A DNA stretch of 10,261 nt from NCBI GenBank assembly GCA_035289165.1, contig DATDYA010000059.1, positions 1 to 10,261 on the forward strand. Reading direction: 5' to 3'. This document shows, piece after piece, positions 1 to 7,838 of the stretch. Below the pieces are notes generated by a model. That model was not told where the DNA came from and made no database searches. It saw only the letters and a list, made by a program, of their open reading frames with translations. Numbering within the stretch: the first letter of the stretch is position 1; every line of letters starts with the position of its first letter. The stretch is from DATDYA01 sp035289165. GTDB lineage: Bacteria; Patescibacteriota; Patescibacteriia; Magasanikbacterales; GWA2-37-8. Both the position numbers and the translations under genes were made by a program.

Positions 1-125
1 ATTCTTTAGATGGCTACTTTAACCGGCTGAAAGGTTTACTGAATGTCCACCGGGGATTAAGTCCTAAAAGACGGTACCGAATGATTGTGGAAATATTTAA
101 GGGGAAGGGTGATTCTAGGTCCTAA
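1..125 (+). CDS. C-terminal end of a DDE-type transposase (5' truncated by window edge)
   Basis: An open frame enters from the left edge (first full codon at 3) and ends with TAA at 123-125, giving 40 residues. It contains the segments SLDGYFNRLK, HRGLSPKRR and IVEIFKGKG. A (L/I)(D/E)G-x-F-x-x-LK segment followed by H-R-G-L-S and a basic helix is the usual C-terminal end of DDE transposases of the IS256/IS1249-like and related groups, where the acidic residue before G can be the last catalytic Glu/Asp. I recognise the motif but cannot fix the IS family from 40 residues. Whether the element is intact upstream cannot be seen. The gene converges on the minus-strand operon, and no downstream terminal inverted repeat could be identified because the other end is outside the window. 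Confidence 0.62.
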   Translation, partial: SLDGYFNRLKGLLNVHRGLSPKRRYRMIVEIFKGKGDSRS

Positions 126-160
126 TATTTTCTATTTAACCGATTTATTTAATTCTGATT

Positions 161-247
161 TTAGTTTGAAATAAAAATTTCAATCAACTCTTCATCGGAG
201 AGTGCCTCAAGGTTATCTATTGGAAGGTTAAAATTATTTGGTGTCAT
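161..247 (-). CDS. possible 28-aa small ORF at the end of the operon
   Basis: ATG at 247 lies 7 nt past the stop of the HAD-family gene on the same strand, and the frame ends with TAA at 161-163. The peptide is 28 residues: a Pro/Asn-rich start, then an acidic amphipathic stretch (LEALSDEELIEIFI) that reads like a real short helix. There is no Shine-Dalgarno sequence, in line with the other genes of this operon, and it would be translated by coupling to the preceding gene. No family is recognised. A reading frame of this length can arise by chance, so the call rests on position and composition only. Confidence 0.33.
   Translation of the reverse strand: MTPNNFNLPIDNLEALSDEELIEIFISN
166..183. 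terminator. weak AT-rich hairpin between converging genes
   Basis: TTGAAAT (166-172) and ATTTCAA (177-183) form a perfect 7-bp stem with a 4-nt loop. It sits between the transposase stop and the end of the minus-strand operon, overlapping the last codons of the 28-aa ORF. The position fits a bidirectional transcription end, but the stem is very AT-rich and no clear U-tract follows, so it may be chance. Confidence 0.22.
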
Positions 248-254
248 ATGTATA

Positions 255-2846
255 TTATTTTGCGGGGACCGGTCTTACAAGGGATCGGTCCAGGTCTCTA
301 TCCAGAGGATGCTTTTCCTTATTTTTATACCATTCCCAAAGCTTTAAAATAGTATTAGGTTTGTCTGTTGTAATTCCCAGGCTTGCTTCACGTCTGTATA
401 ATTTTATAGCGTCGAGCACTCCTATTAGCGCCATTCTTTTAAATAAGAGGTAGTCTTCATCAGTTTCTAAACCAGGTAGAACATTGCGGTCATAAAGATG
501 AAAAGATAGCCTTTCCCTATATGTTTCTGGTTTAACAGTGCCGTCATCTTTTTCTTTTAGTTGTTCACTAGGTGATTCAAATATTCCATTCCATAAATCT
601 TCGTGATCGTGGACAAAGTCTCTGCTCGCCAATTCTTTTAATTGGCTGGGAGACAGGTCTCCTCTAAAACCCCGGTCTCTTCTTTTGTGTTGAATTTTCT
701 CGCTGTCTATTTCAACAATGAAGCCATGTTTTTTACTTCGATTAGGATCGTCGTCGTATTGGCGGGATAGTAAATACTCTCCTACGCAATCGACTTCGGG
801 GAAGTGTCCCGTGAGACAATCTTGTATTGTTCCTTTAATTCCGTTATCAATTAGATTTACCTTTGCTCCTGGTTTAAAGAAGCCGGTTGGTTCTAAAAAT
901 TTTCTTAGTTGTTCTCTGGGAGCTTTTTTCGCGAGAGCCCGGTTGATTGGTAAATAATGAATATGGTCTGATCTGACGCCAGGGAACATTTCTGGTAGCG
1001 TTTGTAACAATCGGCGTTGTACAAGAAAATTGGCCAAAGCATCTCTGCCCATACATATATTTATTGTATTAGCAGGGTCCTTGAGCATTTTTTCTAAATT
1101 ATGGAGAGCAAATTTTATTACTACAGGTCCATAGAAGTCCCGGCTAATTTCGTAAAGACGCATGGCATATTTCTCCATTTCAGGTGGTTTTTCGGTTTTT
1201 ACGTTTCGGTCGTAGTATTTTTTTGCCGTTTTATCTAGAAGTTCTCTTTGAATTTTTATGCTCAAGTCTTTATACTCGGAACTATCAGGATCAGATGAAG
1301 TAAGCTGTCTTAGTCGGTGATGTAAGTTTTCTGGCTGGTGGTACTGTATCCCCTTAATACCAACATGCGAAGGAGCAAGGCGATCTGTTCTTTTGTTGTC
1401 ACCTACATGTAAAACCGAGCTGCTGGGCAGGCCAAGTTTTTGAAGAGTATGGGCAAAAATTGCACCGGTTTTATCACTACCTGATTTTTTGACGCCTACC
1501 GTAGAGCTTACTACTACTTCGTCGACATAATCCATTAAACCGAATCTTTTTAGTAGCTTTACAACCTGCCCCTCATCAAAGATGTAATTTGAAGTTACAA
1601 CTGTTTTTATCCCCCTAGCCTTGAGTTCTTGTAGAGCCGTTATGGCTTCTGGAATAGGCGTAGCGCATTCGTAGCTAACATCTAGCATAACCTTTTCCAT
1701 CCCCTTGGCAATTTGTTCAGCATCTTTGTTGTTTTGAGGGATTTTTTTATCTTTTAAAATTCTTTGTACCATTTCTAATAAGGCATCATAGGCTCGCATC
1801 TCTCTGTTATTTCCTTTTGTGGGGGCTTCGTGTTTTTCCTTAAATATTTTTTGATAATAAGCTTTAAATTCCTCTATGGTTAATTTAATTCCATTTGCGC
1901 TTAAGTACGCCACTACTCTTTTTTCTTTAGTCGCTTGTCTTTCTTTGCTTGAAGTAAAGTATTGCACGAGGGTGTCATACATATCAAAACTTACACCTTT
2001 GATTTCCGGGTGTTTGTCAATTATCTGTACTAATTCTTCAAGGCTTCCGATAGTTTCTGGTATTTTTTCTTTTTCTTTTAGTTCTGCTAAATATTTTTCT
2101 GGACTGTTTTTAATTCTTCTAACGTCAGAATTTATATCCAAACAGATGCGGAGAAGAGCTTTCTGGTCTACAAAAGATCTCCTTATGTCCCCGTCTTTTC
2201 TTTTAGGCCATGTTTCTTTTTTAACGCAGGCATCTTCAACTAGTCGACGGGTTTTTAATGTTCCAGCCAGTATGCCCTTAATCTTAGCGGTTAGGCCGCT
2301 ATCTAGGCCGTTAATTCTTCTAAGATTTGTAAAATCTTCACCACTACGTTTTTTAAAAGTTGCTACATTTTCCGTGTTCTGACGGGCAGGAAATGCTAAA
2401 GCCAGATCTAAAGCTTGATTGGCATCGAGAACAATATTAAGTTCGCCCCACTTATCTTTATTTAGTTCGATTATCGCAATTGCCACCTCACGAGAAACGC
2501 GCCCATCTTTTACGATTATGGCGAGGTCAAAATTTTCTTCAGCAATGTATGTTGTTTCACGTTTATTTAGGTCGGATACGGTAGTGTCTCCGTGTGATAG
2601 AAAATTATCAAGAGATCGATCTAGGGAGACCCGGGCTTTAGAAAGGCGGGGCGATTTGGCAACGGCGAAGGCCAAACCCTCTTCTTGTCGCGAAGGATCA
2701 TTTAGAAGTCTGTGTATTCTTTTCGTATCTTTTTCGCGCCGGTCAGCAACAGCCCCCTTTTCTCTTGTTGTGCCCGTACGTTTTTCAGCAGTTATAGTTG
2801 GGCTAGCAGTGAGGTAATCTCCTCTTGGGCTAGATTTTCCTTCCAT
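255..2846 (-). CDS. HAD-superfamily protein with COG5610-like C-terminal domain (863 aa)
   Basis: Residues 1-270 are charged and of low complexity, matching no domain I know. A HAD hydrolase domain spans roughly 280-510. Its motif I is FDMYDTL with nucleophile D288, motif II is the TSN at 418-420, motif III is a Lys-rich GVKKSG segment, and motif IV is GDNKRTD with D483 and D488. In motif I the usual general-acid Asp two residues after the nucleophile is Tyr. The DxFDTL/DxYDTL form is typical of COG5610 proteins of surface-polysaccharide loci. The C-terminal half also fits that family: GRDAL (R601, D602), an INRAL segment near 637, and DNGIKGTIQ (D667-Q675), parallel to the family's RDG, SRRA and DIGxxGSIQ blocks. 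A phosphotransfer role on a sugar or nucleotide substrate in the cytoplasm is inference. It is last of the large genes in the operon, 1 nt after the giant gene, and has its own promoter. The start at 2846 has no Shine-Dalgarno. Confidence 0.85.
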   Translation of the reverse strand: MEGKSSPRGDYLTASPTITAEKRTGTTREKGAVADRREKDTKRIHRLLNDPSRQEEGLAFAVAKSPRLSKARVSLDRSLDNFLSHGDTTVSDLNKRETTYIAEENFDLAIIVKDGRVSREVAIAIIELNKDKWGELNIVLDANQALDLALAFPARQNTENVATFKKRSGEDFTNLRRINGLDSGLTAKIKGILAGTLKTRRLVEDACVKKETWPKRKDGDIRRSFVDQKALLRICLDINSDVRRIKNSPEKYLAELKEKEKIPETIGSLEELVQIIDKHPEIKGVSFDMYDTLVQYFTSSKERQATKEKRVVAYLSANGIKLTIEEFKAYYQKIFKEKHEAPTKGNNREMRAYDALLEMVQRILKDKKIPQNNKDAEQIAKGMEKVMLDVSYECATPIPEAITALQELKARGIKTVVTSNYIFDEGQVVKLLKRFGLMDYVDEVVVSSTVGVKKSGSDKTGAIFAHTLQKLGLPSSSVLHVGDNKRTDRLAPSHVGIKGIQYHQPENLHHRLRQLTSSDPDSSEYKDLSIKIQRELLDKTAKKYYDRNVKTEKPPEMEKYAMRLYEISRDFYGPVVIKFALHNLEKMLKDPANTINICMGRDALANFLVQRRLLQTLPEMFPGVRSDHIHYLPINRALAKKAPREQLRKFLEPTGFFKPGAKVNLIDNGIKGTIQDCLTGHFPEVDCVGEYLLSRQYDDDPNRSKKHGFIVEIDSEKIQHKRRDRGFRGDLSPSQLKELASRDFVHDHEDLWNGIFESPSEQLKEKDDGTVKPETYRERLSFHLYDRNVLPGLETDEDYLLFKRMALIGVLDAIKLYRREASLGITTDKPNTILKLWEWYKNKEKHPLDRDLDRSLVRPVPAK

Positions 2847-2847
2847 A

Positions 2848-5800
2848 TTAACGTAGAGTTAGAAGTATATTATAACTTATTATTACTAGAGTTTGAAGCT
2901 TGGTTTTTTCTTTTACAGAGGCACTTGTAAGTTGCCCTTTTTCTTTGAGAAAGGCTCCTATTTTGGATACGGTTTTTTCGTCTTTGCCAGAAGGAGCTTT
3001 CCCGAGCAACCCATAAATAATTCCTTTGGTTTTTTCGTCAACAGTAATTTTTTTATCTGTATTTTGACTGGTCCACGCGCTAAGTTCGTTTAGAATTATT
3101 AAGAACAAATCTTTGTCGGGCATTCTTCTATAAAGAACTTGTAGTATTGCCAATCTTTGCTCCTTTTCTGTTTGTGATAGTTTTTTGAAGTCTCGATCAA
3201 GTATTTTTTCGATATCCTTGGGAGCTACTTTCTCTTTTGATTTAGTTTTTTCTCTGCGCTCCCCTTCGTTTAAGGAACTGCCTGATTCTGATCCGCTTTC
3301 AGATAAACTTTCATCTGAAAGTGGGGGGTAGACTCCATCTTCCGGAAGTTTTCTGCGGTTAGCGGGAAGTGGGATAAACCATGGCATTATTTCATCTTCT
3401 CCTGAAGGCATGGTAAGATCAAATCTTTTATCAACAATATCTGGGGTAGAGATTTTGTTAAGCAAAGTCTCTGTGTTGGTGGTAGGTTCTTTCCATTCCA
3501 TTGTTCCGTCATAGCGTTTGGTGGCCAAAACATGGTGAGTGCCGCCGCCACCACTTTTATTTGGAATGTCAACAGAATATTCAATCGTTAATCGCGGTCG
3601 TCCATTGGCTGGATTTACTAGCTGTTCGTATAGTGGTGATCCTTTGGGGATGTCTAGAAATAAGCCGTTGTTTGGTTTTAGGTGGATGCCTAGCCCAGTC
3701 CGGTAACTTTCGGCGTCAGTATAAATTCCAACACTTAGATATTTGGAAAGCTGGTTAGGATCTCCGCCGGTTTGCTTAATTAATTCGGCGATAGGGCCAA
3801 AACGGTCATCTAGAAGTTTCCCGTCGGCTGAAACAGGGCCGTTCTCCAACATGTCTTGGACGCGGTTGGTAAAATCTATTCGTAGATTACCAGATTTATC
3901 CATTTTCCAGAATTCACCACTAGTTTCCCTAAAATCTTCGACAAATTGTTCGGCAGTTTCTCCCTTGGGAATGAAGGAATGATGAGGAGAAGATTGATTG
4001 GTTAAATCCAGGTTTGGATTATGCAAGGAGGTACGTTCACCAGTTGGGCGATAAATGTTGTTGTGGTGGAGACGGTGTCGAGTGCCATCCCAACCTTCTC
4101 CGTCGGCTGTACCAGGGTTTTGTTTGAGGAAAGCCTCCCGGGCTTGACCGCCCCTAAATATTTGTTCGTTGGTAATTTGATTCTCATTTATTTCAAAACC
4201 ATACAGGTCGTGGAGCAGGTCTTTTGAGGGTTGACTTAAGGCACCGTTGTTGTCTACTAATAAACCGGGTATTTCACTACCGTCGCGTGTGTCGACTAAG
4301 GTGATCGTGCCGTCGCTGTTGGATTTTAAGGCAAACTCTTCAGGAATGTTAATCGAAGATCCGGGATGCCCATCAATAGGCAAAGAGTGAAAATGTCCAC
4401 TCAACTGTTCACCGGGGATGGTAGTCGCAACTTCCTGGGCCGAGATGCCAGCCGCCCTAAGTTGCTCTAAAGAGTTTGGTGGTAAAGAGTTGTCAGGATT
4501 CAATTTAACATGCTCAACTAGCACCCTACCGCTTCCGTCAGTAAATTTAAGTTCATTTCCGGTTCGGTCAATTCGGAAATCATCCGGGACACTCATCTTT
4601 ATTTTTGTTCCTGGAATAGTAAATTCATGGAGTGTGGTACCCTTCGGTGTGCGATCCATAAACAAGTTGCCGATGAAACTTCTTTCTGGTGTGCCGAATA
4701 ACTTGTGAACCCCAAAGTCTGTTGCGGCACCAATAACGGCACCGACGGTGCCTCCAACTAAAGCGGCTTTCCAACCTTCTTTGAGGTGAAATCGTTTGAA
4801 TTTTTTATCTTTTTGTTCTTTTTGTTCCACGATCGCTTCAGCGTGGGCGGCAACCTGGGTGCTAAGGCTAGTAGCGTTAAGACCGTGTTTAGCTTCGATC
4901 TGTTTTAATAAAAGTTTGAGTTCGCGCAACGATCGGTAACCGGTTTCTTCCGCCATTTCTTTCCGAGCACTAAGCAGGCTTGTTTTTAATTTTTTCTCTA
5001 AACCGCGCCGCGCCCAAAGATTGGCGACAAACTCTTTGTCTAGGTCGGTAAGTTCATTTTTTTCTTTACTAAGTATGGACTCTAATAAAGGTACAGCCTT
5101 GTCTAAGTCCTGCATTTCCTGGATAAATTTGTAGAGTTCTTCTGAGATTTGACCACCAGCCTCCATGCCCAAGGCTCTGTCGACAGTTTTATTTAGTTTG
5201 TCTACTTTTAATTCTGTGCGTCGACGAGCATAACTGATGGTACCTCCTGCTAAGGCACCGATACCCGGTGCCGCTACTCCAAGTAGCCTTAGGCCACCGG
5301 TACCTACGGCTTTTAATATAAGAGCTGTGCCTACAGCAGCCGTAACAGCAAATTCGACTGGTGAACCAATTGGGATTCCGAAGACGGATTTTCCTTGTAG
5401 CCAATTGGTCATTTTATCGTACCACTTACGATGCTTGGGTGGATAACTATCGTAAATATCTCGTTCTTTCTTTCCGAGTTGGATATTGTGAGCCAAGTCA
5501 TGGTGCATGAGAGAACGCACATGCTGGAGAATCATTTCACGAGATTGTTCGCCGTGTCGATCGACAGCTTTTTCTACCTCCTCCATGATGCGGGAACGCT
5601 GCTCTAAGGCGATTTCGTAAAAATTATGAGCGAAGAGATTTTTATCTTCGGTTGTTTCGTCATTCGCATGTTTTTTCCCACTATTTTCTATAATAGGATT
5701 AACTTTTTGATTTATAAGGAGGTCGAAATTTTTTCGATCAGTTATGTCCACTTCAACATCCTCACCGTCTTTATTCTTTACGGTCATTTTTCCGGAAGTT

Positions 5801-7668
5801 GAAAACTCCCAATAAATTTTAGCTAAGGTTTGAGCGGCTTCGCTATTACGATCTAAAACATCACCCTTTTCTTCTTGATCTACGGCATCTTGGACATATT
5901 CCGCGAGTACATCTTCTAAAACTTTGCGATTAGTCATTTCTTGTTCTATGGTAATTTCGACATCTTTTGTGCGGTCGTGTTGACCCAAAGAGGCCCTAAT
6001 TTCTGATTGTAGGTTTTGATCTTTAAGAATACGGTTGTAGGCATCTTGGTAAAAATCACTATAATAACCATGGTAGCGATTTCTAACGACAACATTTTTA
6101 ATAAATTTTACGGGATGTCTAGCGGCGTCAGCGATCGCATAACCTGCCCCACGAACCGCACGACCCAAAAATCCAAATGCTTTTCCGAGTTTGCTCTGAT
6201 TTGGCGGTGGTGGTGGTATATCGCGAGGGGTGCGCCAAGCGTTTTGTAACTCGTTTAGTTTTTTTGTAGCTACACGTTCGGCATAGCGTTTGGCAATTTC
6301 GTTTATGTTAATATGTAAACCTTTAATATCCGGCTTGGTCTTGGGGAGTTGTTCTGGGTGTTTTGGTTTATCCTTTTCATCCGGCCCGTCATCTGGTTTC
6401 TTGTCAGGGTTTTGTTTTTGGTGTTTATCAGGCTGCGGTTCTTCCTCGGCATCCTGCTGTTTTTTTGTTACAGGTTTTTCTATGACTGGTATTTCTGGAA
6501 TGGGTAAATAAGTTGGTTCTGGTACGTCATCGGTGGGCAAAACAAGCTCTCTTCTTTGAGACATTGTTTCCATGGCTAATTTATAATCGTTGCTTTCGCT
6601 ATTAGTTTTTCGGTAATCTTGCGAGATTAAACCGGCTTCAAGCTGGGTGCGCCAATGTTGTTTGTCTCCCTTCATTTCTGGGTGTAATTCAAAATAACCT
6701 TTGCTGTTAGCGGTCAAGTCTTGGATAATTGCCTTGATTTTAGTAGCAGCTTCGGTTTCTTTCGGGATCGAAGTTTTTTCTAAATTTATTATTTTGTCGT
6801 TAGCTTCTTTAATCAGGTACTCAATCAAATCATGAGCGGCGGATTTAGTATTACGGTAATTTTTATCTAATCCAATTTCAAACTTACTTAATAAGTCTGG
6901 TCTGGGTTTAAGAAAGTCTGGAATAACAAAATCTGTGCTTACTCTTTTGCCAAGCACAAAATTATAGATTGGCTCTATCTCTTGACTTTTTTGTCTGGAT
7001 TTACTTAGGTATTCAGCTAGTTGTTTTAACCCAGTTAATTCTTTGTCATTTTTAGATTCAACCGGTACGCCGGAGGCTTCTTTGCGTTGTAAAACACCTA
7101 AGACCTCTATAAGGTCGTTAACTGGTATGCCTTCTTTTTGGCTGTTTTTTGTGCCGGGCGCACCAACAAGAAATTGCCCAGTTTTTGTATCAAAGGTATT
7201 ATTTTTTTGTGCCCCGGTGATGGCCCCTATTACCCAGCGCATCTTTTCTTTTAATGTACGTTCGGCTGGGGTCTTATCTGGTGCAGTCTTCAATTCTTTT
7301 TTTAGGTATTCTAGACCATCCTCTAAACTTTTAAATAGATTTTCGCGCTTTTCTTTAGCTTCTTGTTTTTTTGTTTCCCACTCTGTTTTTAAAATGAAGT
7401 TTTTTATTTTAGTTTCTAAAATAGCCGCCTTGCCTAACAAAACATCTCGTTCGCCATCCTCTGAATTGGAAGAGGTTTTGTCTAGTTCAACTACCAATGC
7501 TTCTGTCTCTCTAGCTAAACCTGGGGCTTCTTTGCCTATTTCTTTAAGTTTAGCAATTTGGGCCGCAAGAGCCTCTTTCTTCTCTCGAAGTTTTTTTTGG
7601 CTTTCTTCTTTCCCAGCTTCGGCAGTTGCTGCTGATGAAGCTTCGGGGTGTAGCTTTGCAGGAGGCAT
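2848..7668 (-). CDS. giant membrane-anchored protein of unknown function (1606 aa)
   Basis: I recognise no family. Residues 1-130 are a Lys/Glu/Ala-rich probable coiled coil, and 130-370 are helical. About 375-450 is a Pro/Asp/Lys-rich disordered linker, followed by a PPPPP run near 489. Residues 493-550 are an amphipathic basic region, and 550-755 are charged and helical. About 768-811 holds one long or two short Gly/Ala-rich membrane segments, 815-955 is coiled coil, and 966-985 is a glycine-zipper membrane segment (VGGTVGAVIGAA). After that the protein changes to beta-rich, Gly/Asp/Asn-containing sequence with two copies of a ~65-residue domain (1014-1160). It continues to a Ser/Glu-rich linker near 1450-1470 and a helical C-terminus. 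There is no N-terminal signal peptide, so the membrane segments probably anchor it with a large cytoplasmic N-half; the side on which the beta-rich half lies is unclear. The start follows the 54-aa gene's stop by 3 nt; no Shine-Dalgarno. Confidence 0.9.
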   Translation of the reverse strand: MPPAKLHPEASSAATAEAGKEESQKKLREKKEALAAQIAKLKEIGKEAPGLARETEALVVELDKTSSNSEDGERDVLLGKAAILETKIKNFILKTEWETKKQEAKEKRENLFKSLEDGLEYLKKELKTAPDKTPAERTLKEKMRWVIGAITGAQKNNTFDTKTGQFLVGAPGTKNSQKEGIPVNDLIEVLGVLQRKEASGVPVESKNDKELTGLKQLAEYLSKSRQKSQEIEPIYNFVLGKRVSTDFVIPDFLKPRPDLLSKFEIGLDKNYRNTKSAAHDLIEYLIKEANDKIINLEKTSIPKETEAATKIKAIIQDLTANSKGYFELHPEMKGDKQHWRTQLEAGLISQDYRKTNSESNDYKLAMETMSQRRELVLPTDDVPEPTYLPIPEIPVIEKPVTKKQQDAEEEPQPDKHQKQNPDKKPDDGPDEKDKPKHPEQLPKTKPDIKGLHININEIAKRYAERVATKKLNELQNAWRTPRDIPPPPPNQSKLGKAFGFLGRAVRGAGYAIADAARHPVKFIKNVVVRNRYHGYYSDFYQDAYNRILKDQNLQSEIRASLGQHDRTKDVEITIEQEMTNRKVLEDVLAEYVQDAVDQEEKGDVLDRNSEAAQTLAKIYWEFSTSGKMTVKNKDGEDVEVDITDRKNFDLLINQKVNPIIENSGKKHANDETTEDKNLFAHNFYEIALEQRSRIMEEVEKAVDRHGEQSREMILQHVRSLMHHDLAHNIQLGKKERDIYDSYPPKHRKWYDKMTNWLQGKSVFGIPIGSPVEFAVTAAVGTALILKAVGTGGLRLLGVAAPGIGALAGGTISYARRRTELKVDKLNKTVDRALGMEAGGQISEELYKFIQEMQDLDKAVPLLESILSKEKNELTDLDKEFVANLWARRGLEKKLKTSLLSARKEMAEETGYRSLRELKLLLKQIEAKHGLNATSLSTQVAAHAEAIVEQKEQKDKKFKRFHLKEGWKAALVGGTVGAVIGAATDFGVHKLFGTPERSFIGNLFMDRTPKGTTLHEFTIPGTKIKMSVPDDFRIDRTGNELKFTDGSGRVLVEHVKLNPDNSLPPNSLEQLRAAGISAQEVATTIPGEQLSGHFHSLPIDGHPGSSINIPEEFALKSNSDGTITLVDTRDGSEIPGLLVDNNGALSQPSKDLLHDLYGFEINENQITNEQIFRGGQAREAFLKQNPGTADGEGWDGTRHRLHHNNIYRPTGERTSLHNPNLDLTNQSSPHHSFIPKGETAEQFVEDFRETSGEFWKMDKSGNLRIDFTNRVQDMLENGPVSADGKLLDDRFGPIAELIKQTGGDPNQLSKYLSVGIYTDAESYRTGLGIHLKPNNGLFLDIPKGSPLYEQLVNPANGRPRLTIEYSVDIPNKSGGGGTHHVLATKRYDGTMEWKEPTTNTETLLNKISTPDIVDKRFDLTMPSGEDEIMPWFIPLPANRRKLPEDGVYPPLSDESLSESGSESGSSLNEGERREKTKSKEKVAPKDIEKILDRDFKKLSQTEKEQRLAILQVLYRRMPDKDLFLIILNELSAWTSQNTDKKITVDEKTKGIIYGLLGKAPSGKDEKTVSKIGAFLKEKGQLTSASVKEKTKLQTLVIISYNILLTLR
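2869..2897 (-). promoter_or_regulatory. promoter for the HAD-family gene inside the end of the giant gene
   Basis: On the minus strand a -35-like TTCAAA (2892-2897, 4/6) is followed after 17 nt by a perfect TATAAT (2869-2874). The site lies within the last codons of the 1606-aa gene and would start transcripts near 2862, only about 15 nt before the ATG at 2846. The giant protein's final residues (SYNILLTLR) are thus partly dictated by promoter sequence. It would allow the HAD gene to be expressed separately from the operon. Confidence 0.5.
4189..4629 (-). repeat. two tandem copies of a ~65-residue domain within the giant protein
   Basis: Residues 1014-1076 (4441-4629) and 1094-1160 (4189-4389) align. 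HEFTIPG matches HSLPIDG, SVPDDF matches NIPEEF, FTDGSGRV matches DTRDGSEI, and NSLPPNSLEQL matches GALSQPSKDLL. The conserved core is (V/I)P(D/E)(D/E)F, then a DGS turn, then a short helix. This is the pattern of a small beta-sandwich or carpet-type module duplicated once. The alignment was made by eye, and the DNA itself has diverged. Confidence 0.6.
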
Positions 7669-7671
7669 AAT

Positions 7672-7836
7672 TTAAGGGTTAAGTAATTTTTTTTTGAGTT
7701 TAGTAATCTTATTTTTATCTAAATATTTGTTGATTTCTTTTTTTAAACCAAACAATTCCCTTTTTAAGGAGCTTAATTCTTTTTCTAATTTCTGTACTCG
7801 CAAAGAAGATGCATCGTTTGGTTTTAAATGAGGCAT
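7672..7836 (-). CDS. 54-aa leucine-zipper protein
   Basis: An ATG at 7836 and a TAA at 7672-7674 enclose 54 codons between the 105-aa gene (2 nt upstream) and the giant gene (3 nt downstream), so all three are likely to be translationally coupled. Residues 14-38 carry hydrophobics at perfect 3-4 spacing (V14, L17, L21, L24, L28, L31, I35, Y38) separated by Lys/Glu, a classic short parallel coiled coil. The C-terminus is strongly basic (KLKKK). No signal or membrane segment is present. A role as an adaptor or oligomerisation partner for the coiled-coil regions of the giant protein is inference. The N-terminus resembles that of the giant protein (MP..K, then ASS). Small size makes it easy for gene callers to miss. 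Confidence 0.75.
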   Translation of the reverse strand: MPHLKPNDASSLRVQKLEKELSSLKRELFGLKKEINKYLDKNKITKLKKKLLNP

Positions 7837-7838
7837 AA

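Noticed and set aside
126..160. Right terminal inverted repeat of the transposase element
   Set aside because: No sequence here can be matched without the left end, and it does not match the 15-bp repeats flanking the GC-rich cassette.
6330..6530. Surface-protein repeat region or cell-wall anchor in the giant protein
   Set aside because: The Pro/Lys/Asp-rich stretch has no regular period and no LPxTG-type sorting motif; it reads as a disordered linker.
7043..7675. 210-codon + strand open frame opposite the start of the giant gene
   Set aside because: It is the antisense of a Lys/Glu-rich coding region, giving a Ser/Phe-rich product with no start signals.
7679..7800. Poly-T runs as terminators between the small genes
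   Set aside because: They are Lys codons of the 54-aa coiled-coil gene read on the opposite strand, and no stem precedes them.
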